From the NCBI GenBank assembly GCA_041859095.1, contig JBHEKY010000015.1, positions 62,001 through 126,000 on the forward strand: 64,000 nt of DNA, written 5' to 3'. Shown piece after piece: positions 16,753 to 25,180 of this stretch. How positions within the stretch are numbered: position 1 is the stretch's first letter; every line of letters begins with the position of its first letter. This DNA comes from UBA1422 sp041859095. GTDB taxonomy: Bacteria; Bacillota; Clostridia; Peptostreptococcales; Anaerovoracaceae. Made by a program: the position numbers and the translations under genes. The notes below the pieces were generated by a model that had not been told where the DNA came from, ran no database searches, and worked only from the letters and a program-made list of their open reading frames with translations.

Positions 16753-17160
16753 ATGAGAGTTGCAGTTATTGATGGGCAGGGCGGCGGTATTGGGAAAAGC
16801 CTTGTGGAAAAAATCAAAGGCAGGTTTGGGAATCAAGTGCAGGTCATAGCTCTTGGCACCAATGCTGTAGCAACATCTTTGATGATCCGTGCAGGGGCCG
16901 ACGATGGTGCTTCCGGTGAAAACGCTATTATTGTCAATGTAAATCAAGTGGATATCATTGTTGGCACTGTTGGAATCATTTCTGCGAATGCAATGTTGGG
17001 AGAATTGACTCCAGGAATGGCGGAAGCAATTTCGAACAGTCCTGCAAAAAAAGTTATGATTCCGCTAAATCGTTGCAATTTAATGGTAACCGGAGTTTCG
17101 AGCCAGTCTTTGCCAGAACACATCGATGAGGTCATCGAAACCATCAGACATTCATTATGA
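16753..17160 (+). CDS. DUF3842 family protein
   Basis: 135 residues from ATG 16753; an upstream ATG at 16738 overlaps the AGGAGGGAG ribosome site and is rejected. It begins VAVIDGQGGGIGKSLV, a glycine-rich nucleotide- or cofactor-loop-like start, with conserved ALGTNAVAT, GASGENAI and PLNRC segments typical of DUF3842. Function unknown. It follows the cbi operon behind a terminator and is 9 bases ahead of a methyltransferase, with which it is probably co-transcribed. Confidence 0.85.
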   Translation: MRVAVIDGQGGGIGKSLVEKIKGRFGNQVQVIALGTNAVATSLMIRAGADDGASGENAIIVNVNQVDIIVGTVGIISANAMLGELTPGMAEAISNSPAKKVMIPLNRCNLMVTGVSSQSLPEHIDEVIETIRHSL

Positions 17161-17169
17161 GGAGAAAAA

Positions 17170-17742
17170 ATGACATCGTATAAATCAAACATACAGAAGT
17201 TAGATAGCCCGTGGCGAAGAAACGCGTTACCTCCGAGAGAGACTTTGCTTTCTTTGGGACTGACCGAGGAAGTGAATTTTGCCGATATCGGATGCGGTAT
17301 CGGTTATTTTACGATTCCAGCAGCATTGATTGTTAATCCCGCAAACGTGGTTATTGCCATTGATCCATCCGCCGAAATGATTGCTGAAGCATCAAAAAGA
17401 GCAGTCGAAGCGGGAGTCAATCATATAGAATTTGTTCATTCGGATCCTTTGGATTTCAAAATTCCCAAAGAATCTGTAGATTTTGCTTTACTAGCCAATG
17501 TGTTTCATGAAATAACAGAGAAAGCGGAATTTGTTCATTTAGTGTTGGATATACTGAAACCAGGTGGCAAACTGGCATTGATTGAATGGAATGAAGAAAT
17601 CAAGGAAATGGGACCCCCTGAGAATCATCGTATCAGCGAAGAAGAGACGGACCGATGGATGCAGGAAGGCGGCTTTAAGAAAATAAATACAATAAAAATT
17701 GGAGAAATGTTTTTTGGGAAGGTTTACGTAAAACAATGTTAG
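17170..17742 (+). CDS. Class I SAM-dependent methyltransferase
   Basis: 190 residues. Motif I is FADIGCGIGYFTIPA near residue 37, with an acidic AIDPS at the end of strand 2, FVHSDPLDF, ALLANVFHEI and KPGGKLALIEW. This is a methyltransferase-11-like Rossmann fold. The substrate is unknown. It lies between DUF3842 and mutY and overlaps the mutY start by 7 bases. Confidence 0.85.
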   Translation: MTSYKSNIQKLDSPWRRNALPPRETLLSLGLTEEVNFADIGCGIGYFTIPAALIVNPANVVIAIDPSAEMIAEASKRAVEAGVNHIEFVHSDPLDFKIPKESVDFALLANVFHEITEKAEFVHLVLDILKPGGKLALIEWNEEIKEMGPPENHRISEEETDRWMQEGGFKKINTIKIGEMFFGKVYVKQC

Positions 17743-18779
17743 GACAAATTAAATTTGCTGATCGATTGCTTGAATGGTACGATGCGAATGCCAGAATCCT
17801 TCCCTGGCGTAGTGAGCCAACCCCATATCGTGTTTGGATTTCAGAAATGATGTTACAACAAACTAGGGTTGAGACAGTGATACCGTACTTTCAACGATTC
17901 ATGACAGAAATACCGGATTTAGTAACCCTGGCAAAGGTTGAAGAAGACAAACTTCTCAAGTTATGGCAGGGACTTGGATATTATTCCCGTGCTATGAATT
18001 TAAAAAAAGCTGCAATCCTGATTCAAAGTGAGTATGGCGGGCAAATCCCAGCAGATCGAAAAACACTTCAAAAACTCCCCGGCATTGGACCCTATTCAGC
18101 CGGAGCAATTTCGTCGATTGCCTTTCAACAGGTTGAAACCCTGATGGATGGTAATGTTCTTCGTGTCATAGCCAGGTTGTATGGAATTGGAGAGGACATA
18201 TCAGATAGTAAAACGCAGATTAGGATTCGGCAAATCTTAGAAGAACACATATCAATCCAACGGCCGGGAGATTTCAATCAAGCGCTGATGGAGCTAGGCG
18301 CAACAAGATGCTTGCCCAATGGAGCACCACTATGTAACAGTTGCCCCATGGTAGATTCATGCGTAGCAACGATTGAAAACCGAATCAGTGAGATTCCGGT
18401 GAAAACAGCCAAAAAACCCCGTGAAATTCAAAAACAGACGGTTCTAATACTATCCTACAACCAGACATATGGGATTGAAAAGAGAAAATCAACTGGACTA
18501 CTTGCAAAGATGTGGACACTGCCTATGATCGAAGGCCATCTTTCAAAAGAAGCCTGTATGAAATGGCTTGAATCAGCAGGGTTTGAGGTACTCCAGTTAT
18601 CAACACTCCCTGAAGCCAAACATGTTTTTACCCATATTGAGTGGAAAATGATTGGTTATCATGTTGACATTAACTCTATGACCCCAGAAAATTCAATGAC
18701 ATGGGTCGGTAAAGAAGAAATAGATAAGAATTTTGCAATCCCCACAGCCCATGCATATTATTTGAAATACCTGAAGTAA
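17736..18779 (+). CDS. mutY: A/G-specific adenine DNA glycosylase MutY
   Basis: 347 residues. Removes adenine mispaired with 8-oxoguanine. The catalytic domain contains the Glu-bearing WISEMMLQQTRV, HhH LPGIGPYSAGAI and catalytic Asp in MDGNV. The [4Fe-4S] Cys set is C-x7-C-x2-C-x5-C, one residue longer in the first gap than the E. coli pattern. A C-terminal NUDIX-like MutT domain (from about 230) recognises 8-oxoG. The start overlaps the methyltransferase stop. Confidence 0.94.
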   Translation: MLGQIKFADRLLEWYDANARILPWRSEPTPYRVWISEMMLQQTRVETVIPYFQRFMTEIPDLVTLAKVEEDKLLKLWQGLGYYSRAMNLKKAAILIQSEYGGQIPADRKTLQKLPGIGPYSAGAISSIAFQQVETLMDGNVLRVIARLYGIGEDISDSKTQIRIRQILEEHISIQRPGDFNQALMELGATRCLPNGAPLCNSCPMVDSCVATIENRISEIPVKTAKKPREIQKQTVLILSYNQTYGIEKRKSTGLLAKMWTLPMIEGHLSKEACMKWLESAGFEVLQLSTLPEAKHVFTHIEWKMIGYHVDINSMTPENSMTWVGKEEIDKNFAIPTAHAYYLKYLK

Positions 18780-18782
18780 TAA

Positions 18783-18815
18783 AATAACACCCAATAGAAA
18801 GGGGTGTTATTTTTA
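18783..18815. terminator. Bidirectional intrinsic terminator
   Basis: AATAACACCC (18783-18792) pairs with GGGTGTTATT (18802-18811) and is followed by more T. On the minus strand the stem is followed by TTATTTTATT. It separates mutY from the convergent antiporter gene. Confidence 0.85.
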
Positions 18816-18843
18816 TTTACATAATAATATATACCAGCAGGAG

Positions 18844-19905
18844 TTATATACCGAAGATTAAGAATGCACCACCTAAAACTAAATAGGCTACAAACAATTG
18901 AAAACCTTCTAGCCAATTGGTTTTACCATCGATGAGGACAAAACCAGCCATAATAATTCCAACGACTATGCCTAGAAGTTCGCTTGGTGTATATACATAG
19001 TGCATCGTATTCCCTAACATTGCGCTTAGAACAACCATAAGAGGTGTGACAAATAATGCAATCTGCATGCTGGAACCTGCTGCAATTTCAATAGCAATAT
19101 CCAATTTTCCGCGATATGACATCATCAATGCGGAGGCATGTTCCGCAACATTACCTAAGATAGGAATCAAGATAATACCGATAAAAGCTTCGCTTAGGTG
19201 GAATTGTTCTGCTGCGACTTCAACTGTAGCAACTAGGGTTTCACTCATCAAAGCAACAAACAAGGTGGCAGTACCCAATACAATAATACCGGTGGATAAT
19301 TTCCACTTTGGTTCTTCCGGCTCTTTATCTTCAATTGCATCGTGAAAGATATCCTTGTGTGTGAACAAGGAGAAAACTAAGCCAACAACATATAGTCCCA
19401 ACATGATAATTGCAAGGATTAGGCTGAAGCTTTGTATGGATTGATTGCTGACTTCCGTTCCGGAAAAATTTAAAAATGCAAAGGGAATGATAATGCTAAA
19501 GGCAGCAAAGGAGAGCAGAGCAAAATTACTTCTGACAATATTCTTATTAAACTCCTGGAACTTGAAACGTAATCCACCAACGAAGATGCTAAAGCCCAAG
19601 ACCAAAAGGATATTTCCAATGATGGAACCTGCCAAGCTTGCCAATACGAGGGAATATAATCCGGCCTTCACGGCAAAACCACTGATGAGGAGTTCCGGTA
19701 CATTGCCCATGGTTGCATTTAGGAATCCACCGACCTTCGGGCTGGTATAAATTGCAATCTGCTCTGTGGCGTCGCCGATAATGATCGCAAGTGGAACAAT
19801 AGCCAAGCAGCTTGTGACAAATACGATGCTCTCATTCGTATGTAAGATAAATCGTTCAATTATGGTTGCCGGTATGAAAAGCAGCAGGATATTAAGATAT
19901 TTCAT
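18844..19905 (-). CDS. cax: Ca2+/H+ antiporter (CaCA superfamily, CAX type)
   Basis: 353 residues with about eleven hydrophobic helices. Both inverted alpha repeats are visible: GNVPELLISGFAVKAG in the first half and GNVAEHASALMMSYRG in the second, with the acidic residues that bind Ca2+. An acidic cytoplasmic loop (IEDKEPEEPK) lies between the halves. It should extrude Ca2+ in exchange for H+. It is third in a minus-strand unit after oadB and an oadG-like gene, 6 bases from the latter, with an AGGTGATAACAA leader. Confidence 0.9.
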   Translation of the reverse strand: MKYLNILLLFIPATIIERFILHTNESIVFVTSCLAIVPLAIIIGDATEQIAIYTSPKVGGFLNATMGNVPELLISGFAVKAGLYSLVLASLAGSIIGNILLVLGFSIFVGGLRFKFQEFNKNIVRSNFALLSFAAFSIIIPFAFLNFSGTEVSNQSIQSFSLILAIIMLGLYVVGLVFSLFTHKDIFHDAIEDKEPEEPKWKLSTGIIVLGTATLFVALMSETLVATVEVAAEQFHLSEAFIGIILIPILGNVAEHASALMMSYRGKLDIAIEIAAGSSMQIALFVTPLMVVLSAMLGNTMHYVYTPSELLGIVVGIIMAGFVLIDGKTNWLEGFQLFVAYLVLGGAFLIFGI

Positions 19906-19911
19906 TTGTTA

Positions 19912-20079
19912 TCACCTGTTTTCCAATCTGGCTTTTCGTCTGATGTCAAGCTTTGTGAAGATCAAAACCATAACTTTTGTTACCAGATAAAATAGTATTA
20001 GTACTGTAAAAACGCCGACCAAACCATATACCATGACTTGCAGGCCTGCGCCAACTAATTCTGAAGATGGATTAAACAT
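19912..20079 (-). CDS. Very short OadG-like single-span membrane protein
   Basis: 55 residues, starting at ATG 20079 after a GGAGGTATAAC site and ending at TGA 19912-19914. One transmembrane helix (about residues 9-42) with the Gly-Leu pattern ELVGAGLQVMVYGL and a following VFTVLILFYLV matches the N-terminal span of OadG/MmdD-type gamma subunits, followed by a basic tail (KLDIRRKARLENR). It is shorter than typical OadG (about 80) and lacks the Pro/Ala-rich tail. It sits 11 bases downstream of oadB, where OadG would stabilise the complex. Confidence 0.72.
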   Translation of the reverse strand: MFNPSSELVGAGLQVMVYGLVGVFTVLILFYLVTKVMVLIFTKLDIRRKARLENR

Positions 20080-20090
20080 GTTATACCTCC

Positions 20091-21224
20091 TTAGTTCATT
20101 GACAGCAGTATCATCGGGACAAGGGCTAATATCATACCCCCGGCGACGATGGATCCAAGCTGTCCGGCTACATTGGCACTAATTGATTGCATTAATACAA
20201 AATTATGGGGATCCTCATCTTTTGCCATACGTTGAATGACACGGGCAGACATTGGGAATGCAGAGATCCCGGCAGCGCCAACCATTGGATTGATTTTATT
20301 CTTCATAAACAGGTTCATCAGTTTCGCGAACAATACGCCACCGGCTGTATCAAAGACGAAGGCTAGAAGACCCATACCCATAATCATCAAGGTGTCCAAA
20401 TTCAAGAATTTATCTGCTGTCATGGTGGAACCTATGGTGATTCCCAGAAGTAGAGTTACCAGGTTTGCCAATTCGTTTTGTGCTGCATTTGACAATCTTG
20501 TCAATACACCGCATGCACGTATTAGATTACCAAACATCAGAGAGCCAACGAGGGCGACACTGATGGGTGCCAGCAGACCGGCGATAACAGTAATCATGAT
20601 AGGGAATAAGATTTCAACAATTCTTGGGACTTCCACCTGCTTGTAATCCATTCGGATCAAACGCTCATTCCGAGTCGTAAGAAGTTTGACTACAGGAGGT
20701 TGAATGATGGGAACAAGTGCCATATATGAATAGGCAGCAACCGAAATGGGTCCCAGATATTCAGGAGCGAAGATACCAGCCACATAGATGGATGTGGGCC
20801 CATCAGCAGCGCCGATGATACCGATGGAAGCGGCTTCTTTCAGATCAAATCCCAAGAAAATTGCGAACATCATAGTTGCAAAGATTCCGAATTGAGCTGC
20901 AGCACCAAAAAACAACATGAACGGATTTTGGAGAAGCGGTTTAAAGTCTATCATTGCACCCACAGCGATAAAAATTAAGACTGGGAATAACTCATTGCTG
21001 ATACCGGAATTGTAAAGTACGGTTAGGAAACCCTCTTCGGTAATAGCAGATGATAAAGGAATGTTTGCTAAAATTGCGCCAAAACCGATGGGCAACAGTA
21101 GCATCGGTTCGTAATCCTTCGCAATTGCCAGGTATATCAGTATACCGGCGATTGCAAACATAACCAGATTCAGGTAAGAAAATTCAGATAGGCCAATACT
21201 TAAGCTATCTATTAATCCTTGCAT
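20091..21224 (-). CDS. Sodium-translocating decarboxylase beta-subunit-like protein (OadB/GcdB family)
   Basis: 377 residues, strongly hydrophobic, full family length. Key motifs for Na+ passage are present: GAADGPTSIYV around residue 140 (the essential Asp) and GAAGISAFPMSARV around 325 (the essential Ser). In the family this subunit decarboxylates carboxybiotin and pumps Na+ outward. No carboxyltransferase or biotin-carrier gene is adjacent; the partners here are an OadG-like peptide and a Ca2+/H+ antiporter, so the substrate is undetermined. An AACGGAGGTAA site precedes the ATG. Confidence 0.88.
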   Translation of the reverse strand: MQGLIDSLSIGLSEFSYLNLVMFAIAGILIYLAIAKDYEPMLLLPIGFGAILANIPLSSAITEEGFLTVLYNSGISNELFPVLIFIAVGAMIDFKPLLQNPFMLFFGAAAQFGIFATMMFAIFLGFDLKEAASIGIIGAADGPTSIYVAGIFAPEYLGPISVAAYSYMALVPIIQPPVVKLLTTRNERLIRMDYKQVEVPRIVEILFPIMITVIAGLLAPISVALVGSLMFGNLIRACGVLTRLSNAAQNELANLVTLLLGITIGSTMTADKFLNLDTLMIMGMGLLAFVFDTAGGVLFAKLMNLFMKNKINPMVGAAGISAFPMSARVIQRMAKDEDPHNFVLMQSISANVAGQLGSIVAGGMILALVPMILLSMN

Positions 21225-21263
21225 AGAATTTACCTCCGTTATAAAAATATGATTGCTTTTGAT

Positions 21264-21292
21264 ATAATATATATATATGAAGGAATATTCAA
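21264..21292 (-). promoter_or_regulatory. Promoter for oadB-oadG-cax
   Basis: On the minus strand TTGAAT (21292-21287), 17 bases and TATTAT (21269-21264), about 40 bases ahead of the oadB ATG. Confidence 0.55.
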
Positions 21293-21370
21293 TTGTTTTT
21301 TAAGATATATTGTATTCATAGTTATTGGATGTTGACATAACCATTGACATCTCAAAATGCCTTTTCATGA

Positions 21371-21399
21371 TTGATGATTAACAGTACTTGTGTTATTAT
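21371..21399 (+). promoter_or_regulatory. Promoter for the Na+/Ca2+ exchanger
   Basis: TTGATG (21371-21376), 17 bases, TATTAT (21394-21399). It leaves a leader of about 125 bases before the ATG at 21532. Confidence 0.55.
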
Positions 21400-21428
21400 A
21401 AAGTCATTAAATATTATGTATCGGTTGG

Positions 21429-21498
21429 ACGAGATTTTCGTTTTCAAGGAGTGGCTTCTGGGGTGGGGGGCCCATTTGAAACGCGAAGACTCGTTTTT
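21429..21498 (+). ncRNA. Structured leader RNA with terminator-like end (candidate cation riboswitch)
   Basis: Three stacked helices: ACGAG (21429-21433)/CTCGT (21490-21494), TTCG (21437-21440)/CGAA (21484-21487) and TTTCAA (21442-21447)/TTGAAA (21476-21481). They enclose a G-rich apical segment (GGGGTGGGGGGCCC), and the last arm runs straight into TTTTTATTTATT. This is a terminator-like element between a promoter and a Na+/Ca2+ exchanger, so an attenuator or riboswitch is likely. I cannot assign a known class by eye. Confidence 0.5.
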
Positions 21499-21531
21499 AT
21501 TTATTGAAGATTGTAATACGAGGAGAATACT

Positions 21532-22599
21532 ATGGGACAATGGATATATTTTTTACTATTTTTAGTGGGACTAGTATTAATAATCAAAGGAAGCGATTGG
21601 TTTATAGACTCAGTCATTTGGATTGCAACAGTATTTAAAATCCCTTACATAATCATTGGCGCGACGATTGTCAGCATTTGTACTACTATGCCGGAAACTT
21701 TTGTATCGTTAACTGCTGCACTGAAGGGTGAAACAGACGTTGCTTTTGGGAATGCTTTTGGTTCAATTACATTAAATACAGGCATTATTATGGGCATAAT
21801 ATTGATCTTTGCCAAACCTATCATTGAAGACAGAAGAGCATATAAAAGAAATGGAAGCTTTCTCGTTTTCGTAATCTTCTTATGTTTGATTGCCAGCCTA
21901 TACTTTGGCGAAATCAACAGATTGGTAGGCTTTGTTTTCATTATTCTTTTAGTATATTTTCTATATAGCAACTATAAACAAGCGAAGAAAATGATGAATC
22001 TACAGACACCTATTGACATAGAGGAAACCCTAAACCCTGAAGATACCACGGTCATTGCCGAAGGAGCAGTTTACGATAAATCCGAAGGGGACATCGATGT
22101 ATCAAGAAATGTAGTGATAAAGAAAATTGTTTTTTTTATCATAGGTATCACCGCTGTAATTATTGGTTCGAGCCTGTTAGTCGACAATGGGATACGTATC
22201 GCAGAAATTCTGGGGGTGCCCTCTATAGTCATTGCAATCACCTTCACAGCACTAGGCACTTCATTACCTGAGTTGGTAACAGCAATTACCTCCATAAGAA
22301 AAAAAGTATCCAACCTCGGGGTAGGCAATATCATAGGAGCAAATATACTGAATGTCGTTCAGGTTGTTGGAATCTCTGCAATCGTTAATCCAATCTCTAT
22401 TCAGCATGATCCCACCATAGTCAGTTTTCAAATCCCCATGGTCCTTCTGATTGCTGGGTTAGCAATCCTGTTTGGTTTAAGCGCCAAGGGCCAATTCAAA
22501 AGATGGCAAGGTTTTGTATTATTGACGGTATATAGTATATTTTTAATGTTTAACCTACTGCGAGAAAATATGCCTATCCTGGGTGATATTTTTTTCTAG
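21532..22599 (+). CDS. Na+/Ca2+ exchanger family protein (CaCA, YrbG-like)
   Basis: 355 residues, ten or eleven hydrophobic helices in two inverted halves. Alpha repeats: CTTMPETFVSL with GNAFGSITLNTG in the first half, and the consensus GTSLPELVTA with GNIIGANILN in the second. The conserved Glu residues bind Ca2+/Na+. A charged cytoplasmic loop (about 150-205) separates the halves. Divergent from oadB-oadG-cax, and preceded by a structured leader. The first repeat departs from the usual GTSxPE (CTTMPE), so the ion preference is uncertain. Confidence 0.88.
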   Translation: MGQWIYFLLFLVGLVLIIKGSDWFIDSVIWIATVFKIPYIIIGATIVSICTTMPETFVSLTAALKGETDVAFGNAFGSITLNTGIIMGIILIFAKPIIEDRRAYKRNGSFLVFVIFLCLIASLYFGEINRLVGFVFIILLVYFLYSNYKQAKKMMNLQTPIDIEETLNPEDTTVIAEGAVYDKSEGDIDVSRNVVIKKIVFFIIGITAVIIGSSLLVDNGIRIAEILGVPSIVIAITFTALGTSLPELVTAITSIRKKVSNLGVGNIIGANILNVVQVVGISAIVNPISIQHDPTIVSFQIPMVLLIAGLAILFGLSAKGQFKRWQGFVLLTVYSIFLMFNLLRENMPILGDIFF

Positions 22600-22636
22600 C
22601 CTTGAATAGATCCCATAACTTCATCCATGCAGATAG

Positions 22637-22665
22637 TTGTAGAAATCTTTTTCCTATGCTAAAAT
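22637..22665 (+). promoter_or_regulatory. Promoter for coaBC
   Basis: TTGTAG (22637-22642), 17 bases, TAAAAT (22660-22665). Confidence 0.55.
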
Positions 22666-22735
22666 AACATTAAATTTCAACGACAATTCAACGGTTAATA
22701 GTACTAAGTCATCTGAACATCTAGGAGAATCCATC

Positions 22736-23947
22736 ATGTTGAAAAACAAAAATATAATAGTCGGAATCTGTGGCGGAATTTCTGCATATAAAGTTGTTGA
22801 CGTTGTCAGTCGACTCAAAAAGCAAAATGCGACGGTAACCGTAATTATGACTGAAAATGCAACAAAATTTGTTTCTCCGTTGACGTTGCGTGCTATTTCT
22901 CATGAACCGGTGATTACCGATATGTTTGCTGAACCGGATAACTGGGATACCGAGCATATTTCTTTGGCGCAGAAGGCAGATCTCTTTGTTGTAGCTCCAG
23001 CCACTGCCAACATGCTTGGGAAAATTGCAGGTGGCGTTGCTGATGATATGTTGACAACAACCATAATGGCAACGAATGCGCCCGTTTTGTTTGTTCCTGC
23101 AATGAATACCGGGATGTATGAGAATCCAATTGTTCAGGAGAATATAATCAAACTTAAGCAACATGGCTATAAGATAATGGAGCCAGACACTGGCTTGATG
23201 GCATGTGGCACATCAGGAAAAGGAAGACTACCTGAACCTCAGCAAATCATAAAAGAAATTCTTGAAATTTTAACTCCCACAAGGGACTTGCAGGGTAAAA
23301 GAGTACTGATTACAGCGGGCCCGACCGTGGAAGCCATCGATCCGGTACGCTTTATTTCCAATCGATCTTCAGGCAAAATGGGTTATGCAATTGCATCGAA
23401 CGCTTTAAAAAGAGGAGCGGAGGTCATATTGATTTCTGGACCGGTGAATATTGAGCCACCCGCAGAGGCTGCTTTTATTTCTGTAACTACAGCTGATGAA
23501 ATGTATGAAGCAGTCATGAGTAATTATGCTTCATGTGACGTGATGATTATGATGGCAGCGGTTGCCGATTATCGTAGTGAATCTGTTGAAGCGAATAAAA
23601 TTAAAAAAACAAGTGATGAATTAGTAATCCGCCTAATTAAAAACCATGATATTGCGGCTGAACTTGGGAAGATAAAAGAGCACCGAATTTTAGTCGGTGC
23701 TTGTGCAGAAACGGAGAACCTGTTGGAAAATGCAAACAAAAAAATCAAGTCTAAGAACTTCGATTTGATTATGGCCAATGATGTGACAGAAGAAGGAGCA
23801 GGATTTGGTATTGATACTAATATTGTTCAAATTGTATCAGATGACGGGAGTATTACCCCGCTACCAATTATGAGCAAATTTGAAGTTGCTGACCATCTGC
23901 TTACAAGTGTCGTTGAAATTGTGAGCAAGCGATTGTCCAATGGTTAG
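22736..23947 (+). CDS. coaBC: Bifunctional phosphopantothenoylcysteine decarboxylase / phosphopantothenate-cysteine ligase
   Basis: 403 residues. The N-terminal CoaC flavoprotein half (1-180) has GGISAYK, the catalytic His in TEHISLAQ, the PAMNTGM motif and the ACG Cys loop GLMACGTSGKGR. The C-terminal CoaB half (about 188-403) begins RVLITAGPTVEAIDPVRF with the SSGKMGYA nucleotide segment. It catalyses two consecutive steps of CoA synthesis; coaE, the last step, is at 35017. Its end overlaps chrA by 8 bases. Confidence 0.95.
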   Translation: MLKNKNIIVGICGGISAYKVVDVVSRLKKQNATVTVIMTENATKFVSPLTLRAISHEPVITDMFAEPDNWDTEHISLAQKADLFVVAPATANMLGKIAGGVADDMLTTTIMATNAPVLFVPAMNTGMYENPIVQENIIKLKQHGYKIMEPDTGLMACGTSGKGRLPEPQQIIKEILEILTPTRDLQGKRVLITAGPTVEAIDPVRFISNRSSGKMGYAIASNALKRGAEVILISGPVNIEPPAEAAFISVTTADEMYEAVMSNYASCDVMIMMAAVADYRSESVEANKIKKTSDELVIRLIKNHDIAAELGKIKEHRILVGACAETENLLENANKKIKSKNFDLIMANDVTEEGAGFGIDTNIVQIVSDDGSITPLPIMSKFEVADHLLTSVVEIVSKRLSNG

Positions 23948-25154
23948 TCAGCCCGAAGAAATGAATTTGAAGGTAGGTAGAACCAAAAGGACATTCTTAA
24001 AAGATGTTTTTATCTGTTTACTGAGCGCTTTTGGTGGACCAGAAACCCATTTCAGTGTCATGATGGATCATTTGGTAATCAAAAAAAAGTATATCAGCAA
24101 GACAGAACTAATTGAAATGCTATCCTTATGTAATATGTTGCCAGGGCCAACCAGCACCCAATTGATTATCTCAGTCGGTCATAAATTGGGTGGTCCAAAA
24201 CTCGCTTTGCCAGCAATGGTAATCTGGGCATTACCTTCGCTGATTCTCATGTCAGCACTTTCATTTTTATATCTGATTCTCGATCGAGCAAATGTTTCTG
24301 AAGACGCGCTCCGTTTCATCGCTCCTATGGCAGTAGGATTTGTCATAGTTGCAGCGATACGCATGGGCAATACGGTAATTATCAGTCGCACAACAGCAAT
24401 TTTGTTTATTCTAAGCGGAATTTCAACTTATTTTATAAGAACGCCTTGGTCACTTCCTTTGGCTTTGTTGCTGGGAGGCGTCGTATCTATTTTCGTGTCG
24501 GGGGAGAAAGAACTGTGGCACAAAGTGGTGTTAAAGCCAGCATGGATATATCTTATCGCATTTCTGACGATTGGAATCGGGTCTTTTATCTTTGCTTCCT
24601 CTTCTGAAAACCGGATTGTGGATTTATTTGACAGCTTTTACCGTTTTGGATATTTGGTTTTTGGTGGAGGACAGGTAGCCGTACCGCTAATGTATGGCGA
24701 TTTGGTTGATGTACATCAGTATATGACCGGTCAGGAGTTTATGGCAGGCTACGGATTATCACAAGGATTGCCGGGGCCAATGTTCAGTTTCAGTGGCTAT
24801 GCAGGGGGGCTTGCAGCAAGAGGAGGAAGCATAGGATTTCAGATTCTTGGAGCTGCCGTTTCTGGGATAGCTATCTTTTTGCCAGGTATGCTTTTGATTT
24901 TTTTTATTTATCCGATTTGGGATGGCATAAAAAAAATAAAAGGTATTCAGATTTCCCTACTAGGCATTAATGCAGTAGCAGGAGGAATGGTTGCCGGGAT
25001 GGCACTTGTACTGCTTCAAATGAATGGGTTATCCGTTCCGAACATTCTAGTTTCTCTTATCGCAGCAATATTGGTGTTGTGGGGGAAAATCCCGACTCCT
25101 ATCATCGTGCTGGTTTCACTGGCTGGGGGAATCCTTATGCCAATCATCAATTAG
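23940..25154 (+). CDS. chrA: Chromate transporter family protein (long-chain CHR, two domains)
   Basis: 404 residues with two CHR repeats. The first has FGGPETHFSVM and MLPGPTSTQL near residues 30-75; the second has FGGGQVAVPLMYGD and GLPGPMFSFSGYAG near 240-290. About ten helices. Long-chain CHR proteins export chromate in some bacteria, but the substrate here is unproven. The start overlaps coaBC; no clear ribosome site is seen, and an ATG 21 bases further in is a possible alternative. Confidence 0.85.
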   Translation: MVSQPEEMNLKVGRTKRTFLKDVFICLLSAFGGPETHFSVMMDHLVIKKKYISKTELIEMLSLCNMLPGPTSTQLIISVGHKLGGPKLALPAMVIWALPSLILMSALSFLYLILDRANVSEDALRFIAPMAVGFVIVAAIRMGNTVIISRTTAILFILSGISTYFIRTPWSLPLALLLGGVVSIFVSGEKELWHKVVLKPAWIYLIAFLTIGIGSFIFASSSENRIVDLFDSFYRFGYLVFGGGQVAVPLMYGDLVDVHQYMTGQEFMAGYGLSQGLPGPMFSFSGYAGGLAARGGSIGFQILGAAVSGIAIFLPGMLLIFFIYPIWDGIKKIKGIQISLLGINAVAGGMVAGMALVLLQMNGLSVPNILVSLIAAILVLWGKIPTPIIVLVSLAGGILMPIIN

Positions 25155-25180
25155 CCCAAAAAATATTTGGAGGGAGAAAA

